Of a DNA stretch of 64,000 nucleotides, positions 18,099 to 26,478 are shown piece by piece. The stretch's first letter is position 1, and each line of letters begins with the position of its first letter. The translations under genes were made by a program, and so were the position numbers. Source of the stretch: Paracoccaceae bacterium (lineage in GTDB: Bacteria; Pseudomonadota; Alphaproteobacteria; Rhodobacterales; Rhodobacteraceae). Location of the stretch: assembly GCA_018223125.1 (NCBI GenBank), contig JAAEZA010000002.1, positions 62,001-126,000 on the forward strand, in the 5' to 3' direction. Below the pieces are notes generated by a model. The model saw only the letters and a list, made by a program, of their open reading frames with translations, was not told the DNA's origin and ran no database searches.

Positions 18099-18865
18099 CC
18101 CCCTTACTGGACGTACAAAACCTGTCGAAAAACTATGGCCAGCGGATCGGTTGCAAGGATGTGTCTTTCGACCTGTATCCCGGCGAAGTCATGGGCATTG
18201 TCGGGGAAAGCGGCTCGGGCAAATCCACCTTGCTGAACTGCCTTGCGGGGCATCTGGAACCGGACAGCGGCAAGGTGTTGTTTGACACCAAAACCGACGG
18301 GCTGAAAGACACTGTCACCATGTCCGAACCGGAACGCCGGATGCTGGGGCGCACCGACTGGGCCTTTGTCCACCAGCACGCCCGCGACGGGCTGCGCATG
18401 GGCGTCAGTGCCGGTGGCAATGTGGGCGAACGGCTGATGGCTGTGGGCGCAAGGCACTACGGTGACATCCGCGCACAGGCTGCAGACTGGCTGGGCCGTG
18501 TGGAAATCCGTGAGGACCGGATTGACGACCGCCCCACCGCCTTTTCCGGCGGGATGCAGCAACGCCTGCAAATCGCCCGCAATCTGGTGACAGGGCCGCG
18601 TCTGGTGTTCATGGATGAACCCACAGGCGGGCTGGATGTGTCGGTGCAGGCCCGCTTGCTGGACATGATCCGCGAGCTGGTGCGCGATCTGGGGCTGTCC
18701 GCGATCATCGTCACCCATGACCTTGCGGTGGTGCGCCTTCTGGCGGACCGTCTGATGGTTATGAAAGACGGCCATGTGGTGGAAACCGGCCTGACGGATC
18801 AGGTGCTGGACGATCCGCAGCACAGCTACAGCCAGCTTCTCGTTTCCTCGGTTCTACAGGTGTGA
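18095..18865 (+). CDS. phnK: C-P lyase ABC-type ATPase PhnK
   Basis: A 256-aa ABC ATPase that docks on the PhnGHIJ core and is not a transporter subunit. Walker A GESGSGKSTL, signature AFSGGMQQRLQIARNL, Walker B LVFMDEPTGGLDVS and the H-loop THD are complete. DWAFVHQHARDGLRMGVSAGGN is the segment typical of PhnK. It overlaps phnJ upstream; phnL follows at once. Confidence 0.95.
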   Translation: MTPLLDVQNLSKNYGQRIGCKDVSFDLYPGEVMGIVGESGSGKSTLLNCLAGHLEPDSGKVLFDTKTDGLKDTVTMSEPERRMLGRTDWAFVHQHARDGLRMGVSAGGNVGERLMAVGARHYGDIRAQAADWLGRVEIREDRIDDRPTAFSGGMQQRLQIARNLVTGPRLVFMDEPTGGLDVSVQARLLDMIRELVRDLGLSAIIVTHDLAVVRLLADRLMVMKDGHVVETGLTDQVLDDPQHSYSQLLVSSVLQV

Positions 18866-18867
18866 CC

Positions 18868-19551
18868 ATGATTACAGTTAAAAACGCGACCAAATCTTTT
18901 GTACTGCACAATCAGGGCGGCGCGGTGATCCCCGTGATGGCCAATGGCAACCTGACCGTAAACCCGGGCGAATGTGTCGGGCTGACAGGGGCATCGGGGG
19001 CCGGAAAATCCACCCTGATGCGGATGATCTATGGCAATTATCTGACCCAAAGCGGTGAAATCCGCGTTGGCGATCTGAACGTGGCACAGGCCGAACCGCG
19101 CGAGATTTTGCAGATGCGCAAACACACGCTCGGCTATGTCAGCCAGTTCCTGCGGGTGGTGCCCCGTGTGCCAACGCTGAACGTGGTGGCGGAACCTCTG
19201 TTGCAACTGGGCACCCCCCGCGATGCCGCCCTTGAACGGGCCAGCGAACTGCTGTCCCTGCTACGCATTCCCGAACGCTTGTGGGATCTGTCGCCGCTGA
19301 CCTTTTCGGGGGGCGAGCAACAGCGCGTGAACATCGCACGGGGCTTTGCCTATGACTATCCAGCGCTGTTGCTGGATGAACCAACGGCCAGCCTTGACGG
19401 GCGCAACCGCGAAACGGTGCTGGGTCTGATTGAAAACGCCAAGCAACGGGGCACGGCAATCGTCGGCATCTTCCACGACGAAGCGGCCCGCAAACAGGTC
19501 TGCACCCGCGAAATCGACGTGATCGAATTTGCCCCGAAGGCCGCAGCCTGA
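18868..19551 (+). CDS. phnL: C-P lyase ABC-type ATPase PhnL
   Basis: A 227-aa ABC ATPase (E. coli PhnL is 226 aa) that acts with PhnK and the core in phosphonate activation. Walker [12 protein letters not shown], signature FSGGEQQRVNIARG and Walker B LLLDEPTASLDG are complete, and KSFVLHNQGG near the N-terminus is family-typical. The ATG at 18868 was chosen over the GTG at 18862 because AGG lies 7 bases upstream and the protein length then matches the family. The stop shares a base with phnN. Confidence 0.95.
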   Translation: MITVKNATKSFVLHNQGGAVIPVMANGNLTVNPGECVGLTGASGAGKSTLMRMIYGNYLTQSGEIRVGDLNVAQAEPREILQMRKHTLGYVSQFLRVVPRVPTLNVVAEPLLQLGTPRDAALERASELLSLLRIPERLWDLSPLTFSGGEQQRVNIARGFAYDYPALLLDEPTASLDGRNRETVLGLIENAKQRGTAIVGIFHDEAARKQVCTREIDVIEFAPKAAA

Positions 19552-20102
19552 TGGCGGGGCGACTGTTCACTGTAGTCGGTCCTTCGGGGGCCGGAAAGGA
19601 CACGGTTTTAAACGCCGCCCTGCTGCGCTGTCCGCGGGTTCTGCGCATCCGCCGTGTGATCACGCGGGCCAGCGATGCCGGCGGCGAGAGTATCGACGGT
19701 GTCAGCCCAGCTAAGTTTCAAACCATGCTGGAGCAGGGCGAATTTGCCCTTTGGTGGGAGGCCCACAACACCCGCTACGGCATCCCTGTCGCCATGGATC
19801 AGGCGCTGGCAGCAGGGCAGGACGTGGTTTTTAACGGCTCCCGTGCGGCCATGCCCGAGATTCTGCGCCGTTACCCGCAGGTGCGGGTCTTGTCACTAAG
19901 CGTGACACCCGATGTCCTGCGGCAGCGCTTGATTGAACGCGGACGCGAAACCCCTTCGGAAATAGAGGCACGTCTGACCCGGGCCGGACTGGCGTTCGAA
20001 ACGCCAGCCCATGTGATCGAGATCGACAACTCCGGCCCGCTGGACCACGCGGTAGAACGCATGGTCGCGGCCTTTACCCCCGCAGCGGAACCCGTTCGAT
20101 GA
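19551..20102 (+). CDS. phnN: Ribose 1,5-bisphosphate phosphokinase PhnN
   Basis: A 183-aa guanylate-kinase-like enzyme that phosphorylates ribose 1,5-bisphosphate to PRPP, the exit step of the C-P lyase pathway. The P-loop is GPSGAGKDT, and RVITRASDAGGESIDGVSPAKF and FALWWEAHNTRYGIP follow the family pattern. The start overlaps phnL by one base. Its last 29 bp overlap the 3' end of the convergent DUF1045 gene. Confidence 0.94.
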   Translation: MAGRLFTVVGPSGAGKDTVLNAALLRCPRVLRIRRVITRASDAGGESIDGVSPAKFQTMLEQGEFALWWEAHNTRYGIPVAMDQALAAGQDVVFNGSRAAMPEILRRYPQVRVLSLSVTPDVLRQRLIERGRETPSEIEARLTRAGLAFETPAHVIEIDNSGPLDHAVERMVAAFTPAAEPVR

Positions 20103-20760
20103 GCTTGAAACACCCGTTTTCCAACTGCCCGCACAGACAGAGTTCGTTCAGCATGAAGGGCCTTCTGAGATGCGGTTCCAGAGCCTCTTCCAGCACATCG
20201 CGGGTCTGCGCCTGCTGGTTATCGCTCAGACTCCCCGAAAGCGTCACATGAAAGCGGAACTCGTCCAGCACATAAGGATAGCCCCAGAGGCGCAGCAACT
20301 CGTCCTGTCGCGGCGACAGGTTCGCGCCCCTGCGGCGTTGCAGCTCTTGTGGTCCCATCGGCGCGCGAAACCGGTCCAGCGCCATGACCAGATCCGCAAC
20401 CAGCGCGCCGAACGCAGGATCGGGATCAACAGGGCGCAGCGCAACAAACTGCTTGATACTGTCAAGTTCCAGCAGCCCGATTTCTACCGGCTCCTGCTGC
20501 CCCGCATAGCCGCGCACGGTTTCGACCAGCTCCGTCGCAGAGAAATCAGGGTTCAACACGAAAGGCGCCTTCAAGGTGCCGTGCAACCCGTACCGGCGCG
20601 GCGTGGCCGTAATTTCCTCCACCGGCAGGGGCAAACCGTCAAGCCGCGGATGCCGAACGGGTTCACCCGCCACAATATCCCAACCGAGCCAACCTGCGCC
20701 GAAGGCGGCAAGGGAATGATCGCGCGGCGGTGTGAAATAGACGGCATAACGCTGGTACAT
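20074..20760 (-). CDS. DUF1045 2H-phosphoesterase of phosphonate loci
   Basis: A 228-aa protein of the DUF1045 ('putative phosphonate metabolism protein') family. Two HxT motifs, LHGTLKAPF and FHVTLSGSL, are spaced as in the 2H phosphoesterase superfamily, which hydrolyses cyclic phosphates such as ADP-ribose 1'',2''-cyclic phosphate. No PhnP, the usual hydrolase of 5-phosphoribosyl 1,2-cyclic phosphate, is encoded in the window, so this protein may fill that step; that is inference. The start MYQRYAVYF at 20760 is family-typical. It is divergent from phnM and overlaps phnN by 29 bp at the 3' ends. Confidence 0.88.
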   Translation of the reverse strand: MYQRYAVYFTPPRDHSLAAFGAGWLGWDIVAGEPVRHPRLDGLPLPVEEITATPRRYGLHGTLKAPFVLNPDFSATELVETVRGYAGQQEPVEIGLLELDSIKQFVALRPVDPDPAFGALVADLVMALDRFRAPMGPQELQRRRGANLSPRQDELLRLWGYPYVLDEFRFHVTLSGSLSDNQQAQTRDVLEEALEPHLRRPFMLNELCLCGQLENGCFKLIERVPLRG

Positions 20761-20864
20761 GGTCAGTCGGGCTCCTTTTGCTTTGGGCCGGATATAAGAC
20801 ATCAAGATGTTACACCCTCATGACATTACACCCTGAAATCGCAACTAAAACTGGTAGTAGAACT

Positions 20865-22043
20865 ATGAAAGACACAGATCGCGCGGCGGAGGCCCGAAAC
20901 GGCGTGTCCCTGACCCTCACCAACGCGCGCATCGTTTTAAAAGACGATGTGATCAACGGAACGCTTCGCGTGGAAGACGGGATCATCACCGCAATTGATG
21001 CCGGTAACAGCGCAATCAACGGGGCGGTTGATCTGGGGGGTGATTTCCTGTCTCCCGGTCTGGTCGAATTACACACCGACAATCTGGAACGGCATATGCA
21101 GCCCCGTCCCGGTGTGAAATGGCCGACAAAAGCAGCGGCAATCGCCCATGATGCGGAACTGGCCTCTGTAGGGATCACAACAGTGTTTGATGCCCTGCGG
21201 GTCGGCTCCTCTGTTACAGAGACCGGCGCGAACTATCGCAAATACGCCCGCGAACTGGCAAATGACATTCTGGACTTGCAAAACAGCGGTGCCATGCGGA
21301 TCAACCACTTCCTGCATCTGCGGGCCGAAATCTGTTCGGAAACCCTGATCGAGGAAATGGAAGAATTCAGCCGTGCGGACCGGATCGGCATCGTCAGCCT
21401 GATGGATCACACCCCCGGCCAGCGGCAGTTCCGCGACCTGAGCAAGATGGACGAATACCTGCGGGGCAAATACGGCATGACCCCGTCCGAAATTTCCGCC
21501 CATTACGAAACGCTCTATGCCACCCGCGAGAAATACGGTGCCCTGCACGAAGAAGGGGCGGCGCGGATCGGGCGTGACCTTGGTGCGGTGCTGGCCAGCC
21601 ATGACGATACAACGGAATCGGATGTGGAAACATCTGTGGGCAAGGGCGTGCGCGTTGCGGAGTTTCCGACCACGCTGGAGGCGGCCAGAGCCTGCCGCGA
21701 TGCCGATATCCGCGTGATGATGGGCGCCCCGAACCTTTTGCGCGGTGGTAGCCATTCAGGCAATGTTGCAGCGCAGGAACTGGTGCAGGACGGGGTGCTG
21801 GATGTGCTCAGTTCCGACTATGCCCCCTCTTCGCTGTTGATGGGCGCGGTGCGTCTGGGGCTGGAACAGGGGAATATGGCCACGGGCCTGCGGACTGTCA
21901 CCCATCAACCGGCAAAGGCGGTTGCCCTGCCGGATCGCGGAGAGATCGCTGTCGGGAAACGGGCGGACCTGCTGGCATTTTCCCTGTCCTACCACCTGCC
22001 CTGCATTAAAGGGGTGTGGCGTGACGGACTGCGTGTCGGTTAG
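20865..22043 (+). CDS. phnM: Phosphonate triphosphate diphosphatase PhnM
   Basis: A 392-aa amidohydrolase-superfamily enzyme (E. coli PhnM is 378 aa) that removes pyrophosphate from ribose-1-phosphonate triphosphate before PhnJ acts. The metal site ELHTDNLERH is intact, with DHTPGQRQ, APNLLRGGSHSGN and SSDYAPSS further on. The ATG at 20865 is preferred; an in-frame ATG at 20820 would add 15 residues. A short direct repeat TTACACCCT (20810-20818 and 20826-20834) lies just upstream. It has its own promoter region, divergent from DUF1045. Confidence 0.93.
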   Translation: MKDTDRAAEARNGVSLTLTNARIVLKDDVINGTLRVEDGIITAIDAGNSAINGAVDLGGDFLSPGLVELHTDNLERHMQPRPGVKWPTKAAAIAHDAELASVGITTVFDALRVGSSVTETGANYRKYARELANDILDLQNSGAMRINHFLHLRAEICSETLIEEMEEFSRADRIGIVSLMDHTPGQRQFRDLSKMDEYLRGKYGMTPSEISAHYETLYATREKYGALHEEGAARIGRDLGAVLASHDDTTESDVETSVGKGVRVAEFPTTLEAARACRDADIRVMMGAPNLLRGGSHSGNVAAQELVQDGVLDVLSSDYAPSSLLMGAVRLGLEQGNMATGLRTVTHQPAKAVALPDRGEIAVGKRADLLAFSLSYHLPCIKGVWRDGLRVG

Positions 22044-22062
22044 GGAGTGATCCTTGTGATAG

Positions 22063-22098
22063 AGAGGTGCAGGCAGCGTTCAGATTGCCTGCGCCTCT
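22063..22098. terminator. Bidirectional hairpin between phnM and the RND pump
   Basis: AGAGG-T-GCAGGCA pairs with TGCCTGC-G-CCTCT around a 10-nt loop; the single odd pair is T-G. It lies 20 bp after the phnM stop and overlaps the last codons of the convergent RND gene. It could end transcripts from both sides, although the T-runs are short. Confidence 0.55.
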
Positions 22099-25000
22099 TG
22101 CAGTTCCGTTTTCAGTCGGGCCTCTTGTGCTGCCTTGGGCGTTGAGAACCGCGCCAGAAGCAGATAGGCCACCGGTGTCAGGAACAGGGTTGAAACCGTG
22201 GCAAGCCCCAATCCGCCCACGATCACCCAGCCCAGCGCCTCGCGGGCTTCGGCACCGGCTCCTGACGACAGGATCAGCGGCACGCCCCCGATAACGGTTG
22301 ATGTCATCGTCATCATCACCGGACGCAACCGCACGGTCGAAGCCTCAAGAATGGCGCTGTAGACATCCTGCCCGCGATCCCGCAACTGGTTGGCGAACTC
22401 CACGATCAGGATACCGTTCTTCGCCATGATCCCGATCAACATCACCAGCCCGATCTGGCTGTAGACATTCAGGCTCAGCCCTGTCAGCACCAGCGCAAAG
22501 ACGGCACAGGCCAGCCCGATTGGCACGGTGGACATGACCACCACAGCAGAAACGAAACTTTCGAACTGGGCCGAAAGCACCAGAAACACCACCAGAATGG
22601 CAAAGCCGAAAGTCACGAACAGGCCGGAGTTGGTCTGATCCAGTGTCGCAGCCTCGGCCAGCGGCACGATGAAATTTTCCTCGGAAAGAACCTCTTGCCC
22701 CAACTGTTCCACCGTCGCCAGCGCATCGCCAAGGGAAAGTTCCGGTGACAGACCCGCCGTGATCTCCACCGAACGTTTTTGCCCCTCGCGATCCAGTTCC
22801 GGCGCAACCGCCCGTTCTTCGAGCGTCACAAAGCTCGACATCGGCACCATCTGCCCGTCGCCCGCCTGCACAAAGATGTTTTCCAGATCACCCGGATCAT
22901 TCACAGGATCGGCGGTGGACAGCATCTGCACATCATAGCTGGTGTCATCAATGAAAACAGATCCCACCTTGCGCCCGTCCAGAACCGCCTGCAGGGCTTC
23001 GCCAAGTCCGGTGATGTCGATCCCCAGATCGGACGCCCGCGTGCGGTCGATCTGCACGAACAGTTGCGGTTGGGTGGTTTCATATTGCAACTGCACCTTG
23101 CCCATGCCCGGCACCTCGTTCATGCGGTCCACAAGGGTCTCGGCCACATCCGCCAGTTGCCCGTAGTTATCCCCCGTGATGGCAAAGGCCAGCCCGCGCC
23201 CCGCGCCCCGAATGCCGAGCGAATTGGGCTGGATCGCAAAGGCGCGGACACCGACAATGTCTCTCAGTCCCCTGTTGATTTCGGCAACGATGTCCTGTTG
23301 GGAGCGCGCCCTTTCATCCCATTTGGCCAGCGTGAACACCATGAATCCGCGATTGTCCGCGCCAAATCCGGTGATGGAAAACACATTGGTGATCTCGCCA
23401 CTTTGCCGCAAGGGTTCGACCGCGTCTTCTATCTGTTGCATCTTGGATTGGGTGTAGGACAAAGACACCCCTTGGGATGCCGTCAGACTGAGCAGGGCAA
23501 CAGCGCGGTCTTCGCGCGGGGTCAGTTCCTGCCGGATGCCCCCCGCCATGAATGCCGCGGTCGCCGTGAACAGAACCGCCACCAGCACAACGGCAAAGGG
23601 CACGGCCAGCACCCCGCGCAGGGCTGCGGCGTAGCTGCGGGACAGCACCCCCCCGAACCAGATCACCGGCCCGCGTTGATCCTCGGCCTGCGGCTTGCGC
23701 GTCAGCAGGCGGCTGGCCAGAACCGGACAGAAGGTCAGCGCCACAACAGAGGACAGCATGACGGCAATCGCCAGCGTAAAGCCGAACTCGCGGAACAACC
23801 CGCCCACCTGCCCCGGCAGGAACGACAGTGGCACAAATACAGCCGCAAGCGTGGCCGTCGTGGTCACAACCGCGAAGAACACCTGCCGCGTGCCCAGCAC
23901 CGCCGCCGCCCGTGGCCCCATGCCCTGACTGCGCAGGCGCACGATGTTTTCAAGCACCACAATCGCGTCATCCACCACCATTCCCGTTGCCAGAACCAGC
24001 GCCAGAAGTGTGAGGATATTGATCGAAAACCCCACCAGATAGATCGCCGCCAGCGCCCCGACCAGCGCCACCGGAAGGGTCAGCGCGGGAATAAGCGTGG
24101 CGCGAAAATCCCGCAGAAAAATGAAGATCACGATCACCACGATGGACACCGCCAGCAGCAGGGTCTTGACCACTTCGGTGATCGACCCTTCGATAAAGAC
24201 CGCATCATCGGAGGTTACAAAGATGCTGACATCATCCGGCAGCGTCGCGTCCAGTTCCGCCACAACAGCGCGCACGTTTTCGGAAATCTCGAGCGTATTG
24301 GACGTGGCCTGCCGGATGATCCCAATCCCGAGCCCGGACTGTCCGTTGGCCCGCAGCACCGTTTCGCCCGGCGCCGGGCCAAGGGTCACGCGTGCCACAT
24401 CGCCAAGAACCACATCGGCACGGATTTCCAGCGCCTCGAAGGCGGCTGCCGTGGCGACACTTGCCGTGGTCCGCACGTTGATCGACTGACTGTCCCCCGC
24501 CAGATCACCGGACGGGGAGTCATAGGCCACATCCGCCAGACTGTTGCGCACATCTGCAAGGGTCAGCCCGCGGCTGGCCAGTTCCAACTGGTCAATATCT
24601 ACACGAAACACCGGATCGCGATCGCCGTAAATCTGCAAATCCGCAACACCGTCCACAGAAATCAGCCGGTCCTCGACCCTGTCCTGCACAATCCGCGTCA
24701 GATCCTGCGGAGAGCGCCCCGAGGACGTTACCGCAATCCGCATCACCGCCTGTGCGTTGGCGTCCGCCTTGACGATCTGGGGCTGTTCGGCGGTATCGGG
24801 CAACTGGTTCACGATCCGCGCCACCGCATCGCGCACGTCTGTTGCCGCAATGTCGATATTCACCTTGTCGTCAAACTCCAGCGTCACGCGGCTGCGTCCG
24901 AAACGGGAGTTCGAGGAAATGGAACGCACGCCCGCGACACGGCCTACAGCGCCCTCGATCCGGCCTGTGACCTCTTGATCGACGGTTTCGGGGGCCGCGC

Positions 25001-25196
25001 CGGAAAACTGGGTGGTGACGGTAACCACAGGGCGGTCTACATTGGGCAGTTCGCGGATTTCGGCCCCGAAGAAACCGGCCACGCCGGCCAGTACAATCAG
25101 CGCGTTCAGCACAAAGGCAAGGATTGGCCTGCGCACAAACAGCGCCGTGCCCGAGTCCAGCCCTTCAGGGGCCTGTGCGTCCACCGGCGCTGTCAT
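22080..25196 (-). CDS. RND efflux pump inner-membrane transporter (AcrB-like)
   Basis: A 1038-aa HAE1-type RND permease. It has the usual two-fold pattern of one helix, a large periplasmic loop and five to six helices. The proton-relay Asp pair is in TM4 (TGMVVDDAIVVLENI), and the TM10 Lys is in GIMAKNGILIVEFANQ. GGVPLILSSGAGAEAR is the conserved stretch after TM11. It exports hydrophobic or amphiphilic compounds with the adaptor encoded just upstream, whose stop it overlaps by 4 bp. No outer-membrane TolC-like gene is next to it, so a separate channel must serve. Confidence 0.95.
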   Translation of the reverse strand: MTAPVDAQAPEGLDSGTALFVRRPILAFVLNALIVLAGVAGFFGAEIRELPNVDRPVVTVTTQFSGAAPETVDQEVTGRIEGAVGRVAGVRSISSNSRFGRSRVTLEFDDKVNIDIAATDVRDAVARIVNQLPDTAEQPQIVKADANAQAVMRIAVTSSGRSPQDLTRIVQDRVEDRLISVDGVADLQIYGDRDPVFRVDIDQLELASRGLTLADVRNSLADVAYDSPSGDLAGDSQSINVRTTASVATAAAFEALEIRADVVLGDVARVTLGPAPGETVLRANGQSGLGIGIIRQATSNTLEISENVRAVVAELDATLPDDVSIFVTSDDAVFIEGSITEVVKTLLLAVSIVVIVIFIFLRDFRATLIPALTLPVALVGALAAIYLVGFSINILTLLALVLATGMVVDDAIVVLENIVRLRSQGMGPRAAAVLGTRQVFFAVVTTTATLAAVFVPLSFLPGQVGGLFREFGFTLAIAVMLSSVVALTFCPVLASRLLTRKPQAEDQRGPVIWFGGVLSRSYAAALRGVLAVPFAVVLVAVLFTATAAFMAGGIRQELTPREDRAVALLSLTASQGVSLSYTQSKMQQIEDAVEPLRQSGEITNVFSITGFGADNRGFMVFTLAKWDERARSQQDIVAEINRGLRDIVGVRAFAIQPNSLGIRGAGRGLAFAITGDNYGQLADVAETLVDRMNEVPGMGKVQLQYETTQPQLFVQIDRTRASDLGIDITGLGEALQAVLDGRKVGSVFIDDTSYDVQMLSTADPVNDPGDLENIFVQAGDGQMVPMSSFVTLEERAVAPELDREGQKRSVEITAGLSPELSLGDALATVEQLGQEVLSEENFIVPLAEAATLDQTNSGLFVTFGFAILVVFLVLSAQFESFVSAVVVMSTVPIGLACAVFALVLTGLSLNVYSQIGLVMLIGIMAKNGILIVEFANQLRDRGQDVYSAILEASTVRLRPVMMTMTSTVIGGVPLILSSGAGAEAREALGWVIVGGLGLATVSTLFLTPVAYLLLARFSTPKAAQEARLKTELQEAQAI

Positions 25197-26332
25197 GTGC
25201 GGTCTCCGGTTTTATCCGCCGCCGCAGCCGCCTTCTTCGAAAGCACAACCTCGGCCCCTTCCCGCAGAGTTTGCACCCCTTCGGTGACGATTTCATCCCC
25301 CGCTTTCAAATCATCGCTGTCCACAAGGATGCTGTCACTGTTGCGCTGCCGGATTTCAAGGGCTGCGCGATGGACCCTGCCCTCCCGCAGCACCCAGACG
25401 AACGGCCCGTCACTGGACCATTGCAGCGCCAGCGGCGCGATGGACAGCAGTGTTTCTCCGGGAAAGGTCAGACTCACGGAAAAGGCCATGCCCGCGCGCA
25501 ACTGGTCCGCCTCATTGTCAAGCCGCCCCTGCACCCGCAAGGTACGGCTGGTGCGTTCTACGATGGTGTCGACTGCGCTGATTTCGCCGGTCATTTCAAC
25601 ATTCCGCAATCCCAGCGGCCTCGCCGTGAACGGCTGTCCGGATTCTATCTTGCCGATCACCCTTTCGGGCACACGGAAATCAATCAGGATTTGCGAACGG
25701 TCGGTGATGGTCACCAGAACATCCTGTGCGTTCACGCGGTCTCCCACTGCTATATCAATGATCCCCGTATAGCCGGATACCGGCGCTTCGATCTTGCGTT
25801 GTTCCAGATTGTATTCGGCCTGCCTCAGGGCCAGTTCTGCATTGCGCAGGGACAGTTGCGTTTCCCGCAGGCGCACCTCGGTCACGGCCCCGGTGGTTTC
25901 CAGCCGCGCGATCCGCTCGGCGGCGGCCTGTGCATCTTCCAACCGCACCCGCGCCTGTTCGACGGCGATGGTTTCGGCTTCATCTTCCAGACGGGCGATA
26001 ACCTGCCCTTTCTCGACATAGCCCCCGGCCAGAACAGGCAGTTCGGTAATCATTCCGACGGCTTTGGCCCGCACAGCGATGGAATGGAGCGCCCGCCCGT
26101 CCCCGATTGCAGTAACCCTGTCGGCAAGTGTCTGTTCACTGACCTGTGTCGTCACCACCTGCGCCGGTCCGCCCTGAAAACCTCCCCTTCGGGCAGAGGA
26201 TTCTTCCGGCTGCGCGACCTCGATACCAAGCCGTGCCAGATAGGGCGCTGAAGACGGCACATAGGTCGCCCAGATATAAAGCGCAGCAGCAAGAGCCGCT
26301 GCACAAAGAAGTATCTGGCGCAAGACGTTCAT
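25193..26332 (-). CDS. RND periplasmic adaptor (membrane fusion protein)
   Basis: A 379-aa HlyD/AcrA-type adaptor with one N-terminal membrane anchor (about residues 5-22). The lipoyl halves are AKAVGMITELPVLAGGYVEKGQVIARL and IEAPVSGYTGIIDIAVGDRVN, flanking a coiled-coil hairpin rich in Glu, Ala and Arg (about 125-185). The beta-barrel and membrane-proximal regions follow. It lies directly upstream of the RND permease in one operon. No regulator is adjacent; the 146-bp spacer to the acyl-CoA ligase gene shows no clear operator. Confidence 0.92.
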   Translation of the reverse strand: MNVLRQILLCAAALAAALYIWATYVPSSAPYLARLGIEVAQPEESSARRGGFQGGPAQVVTTQVSEQTLADRVTAIGDGRALHSIAVRAKAVGMITELPVLAGGYVEKGQVIARLEDEAETIAVEQARVRLEDAQAAAERIARLETTGAVTEVRLRETQLSLRNAELALRQAEYNLEQRKIEAPVSGYTGIIDIAVGDRVNAQDVLVTITDRSQILIDFRVPERVIGKIESGQPFTARPLGLRNVEMTGEISAVDTIVERTSRTLRVQGRLDNEADQLRAGMAFSVSLTFPGETLLSIAPLALQWSSDGPFVWVLREGRVHRAALEIRQRNSDSILVDSDDLKAGDEIVTEGVQTLREGAEVVLSKKAAAAADKTGDRT

Positions 26333-26478
26333 CGGGTTTGTCCTTGTCGGTTCTGTCCGGCTTATCCAGCCTGTTCAATTGCGCGGAGTATTGCACATAC
26401 CGGCACCCGCAGGGCGCGGAAGACAGATCATTTCAATAAAGTTTACGTTACCCGACAAAAAAGGGAAAAGCCAAGGCG

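Noticed and set aside
20810-20834. Direct repeat TTACACCCT upstream of phnM as a Pho box
   Set aside because: The 16-bp spacing does not fit the 11-bp period of Pho boxes; kept only as a note under phnM.
22779-25772. A 997-codon open frame on the plus strand opposite the RND pump and adaptor genes
   Set aside because: It lies opposite two clear genes and its His/Arg/Gln-rich translation has no domain-like pattern. It is a by-product of GC-rich third codon positions.
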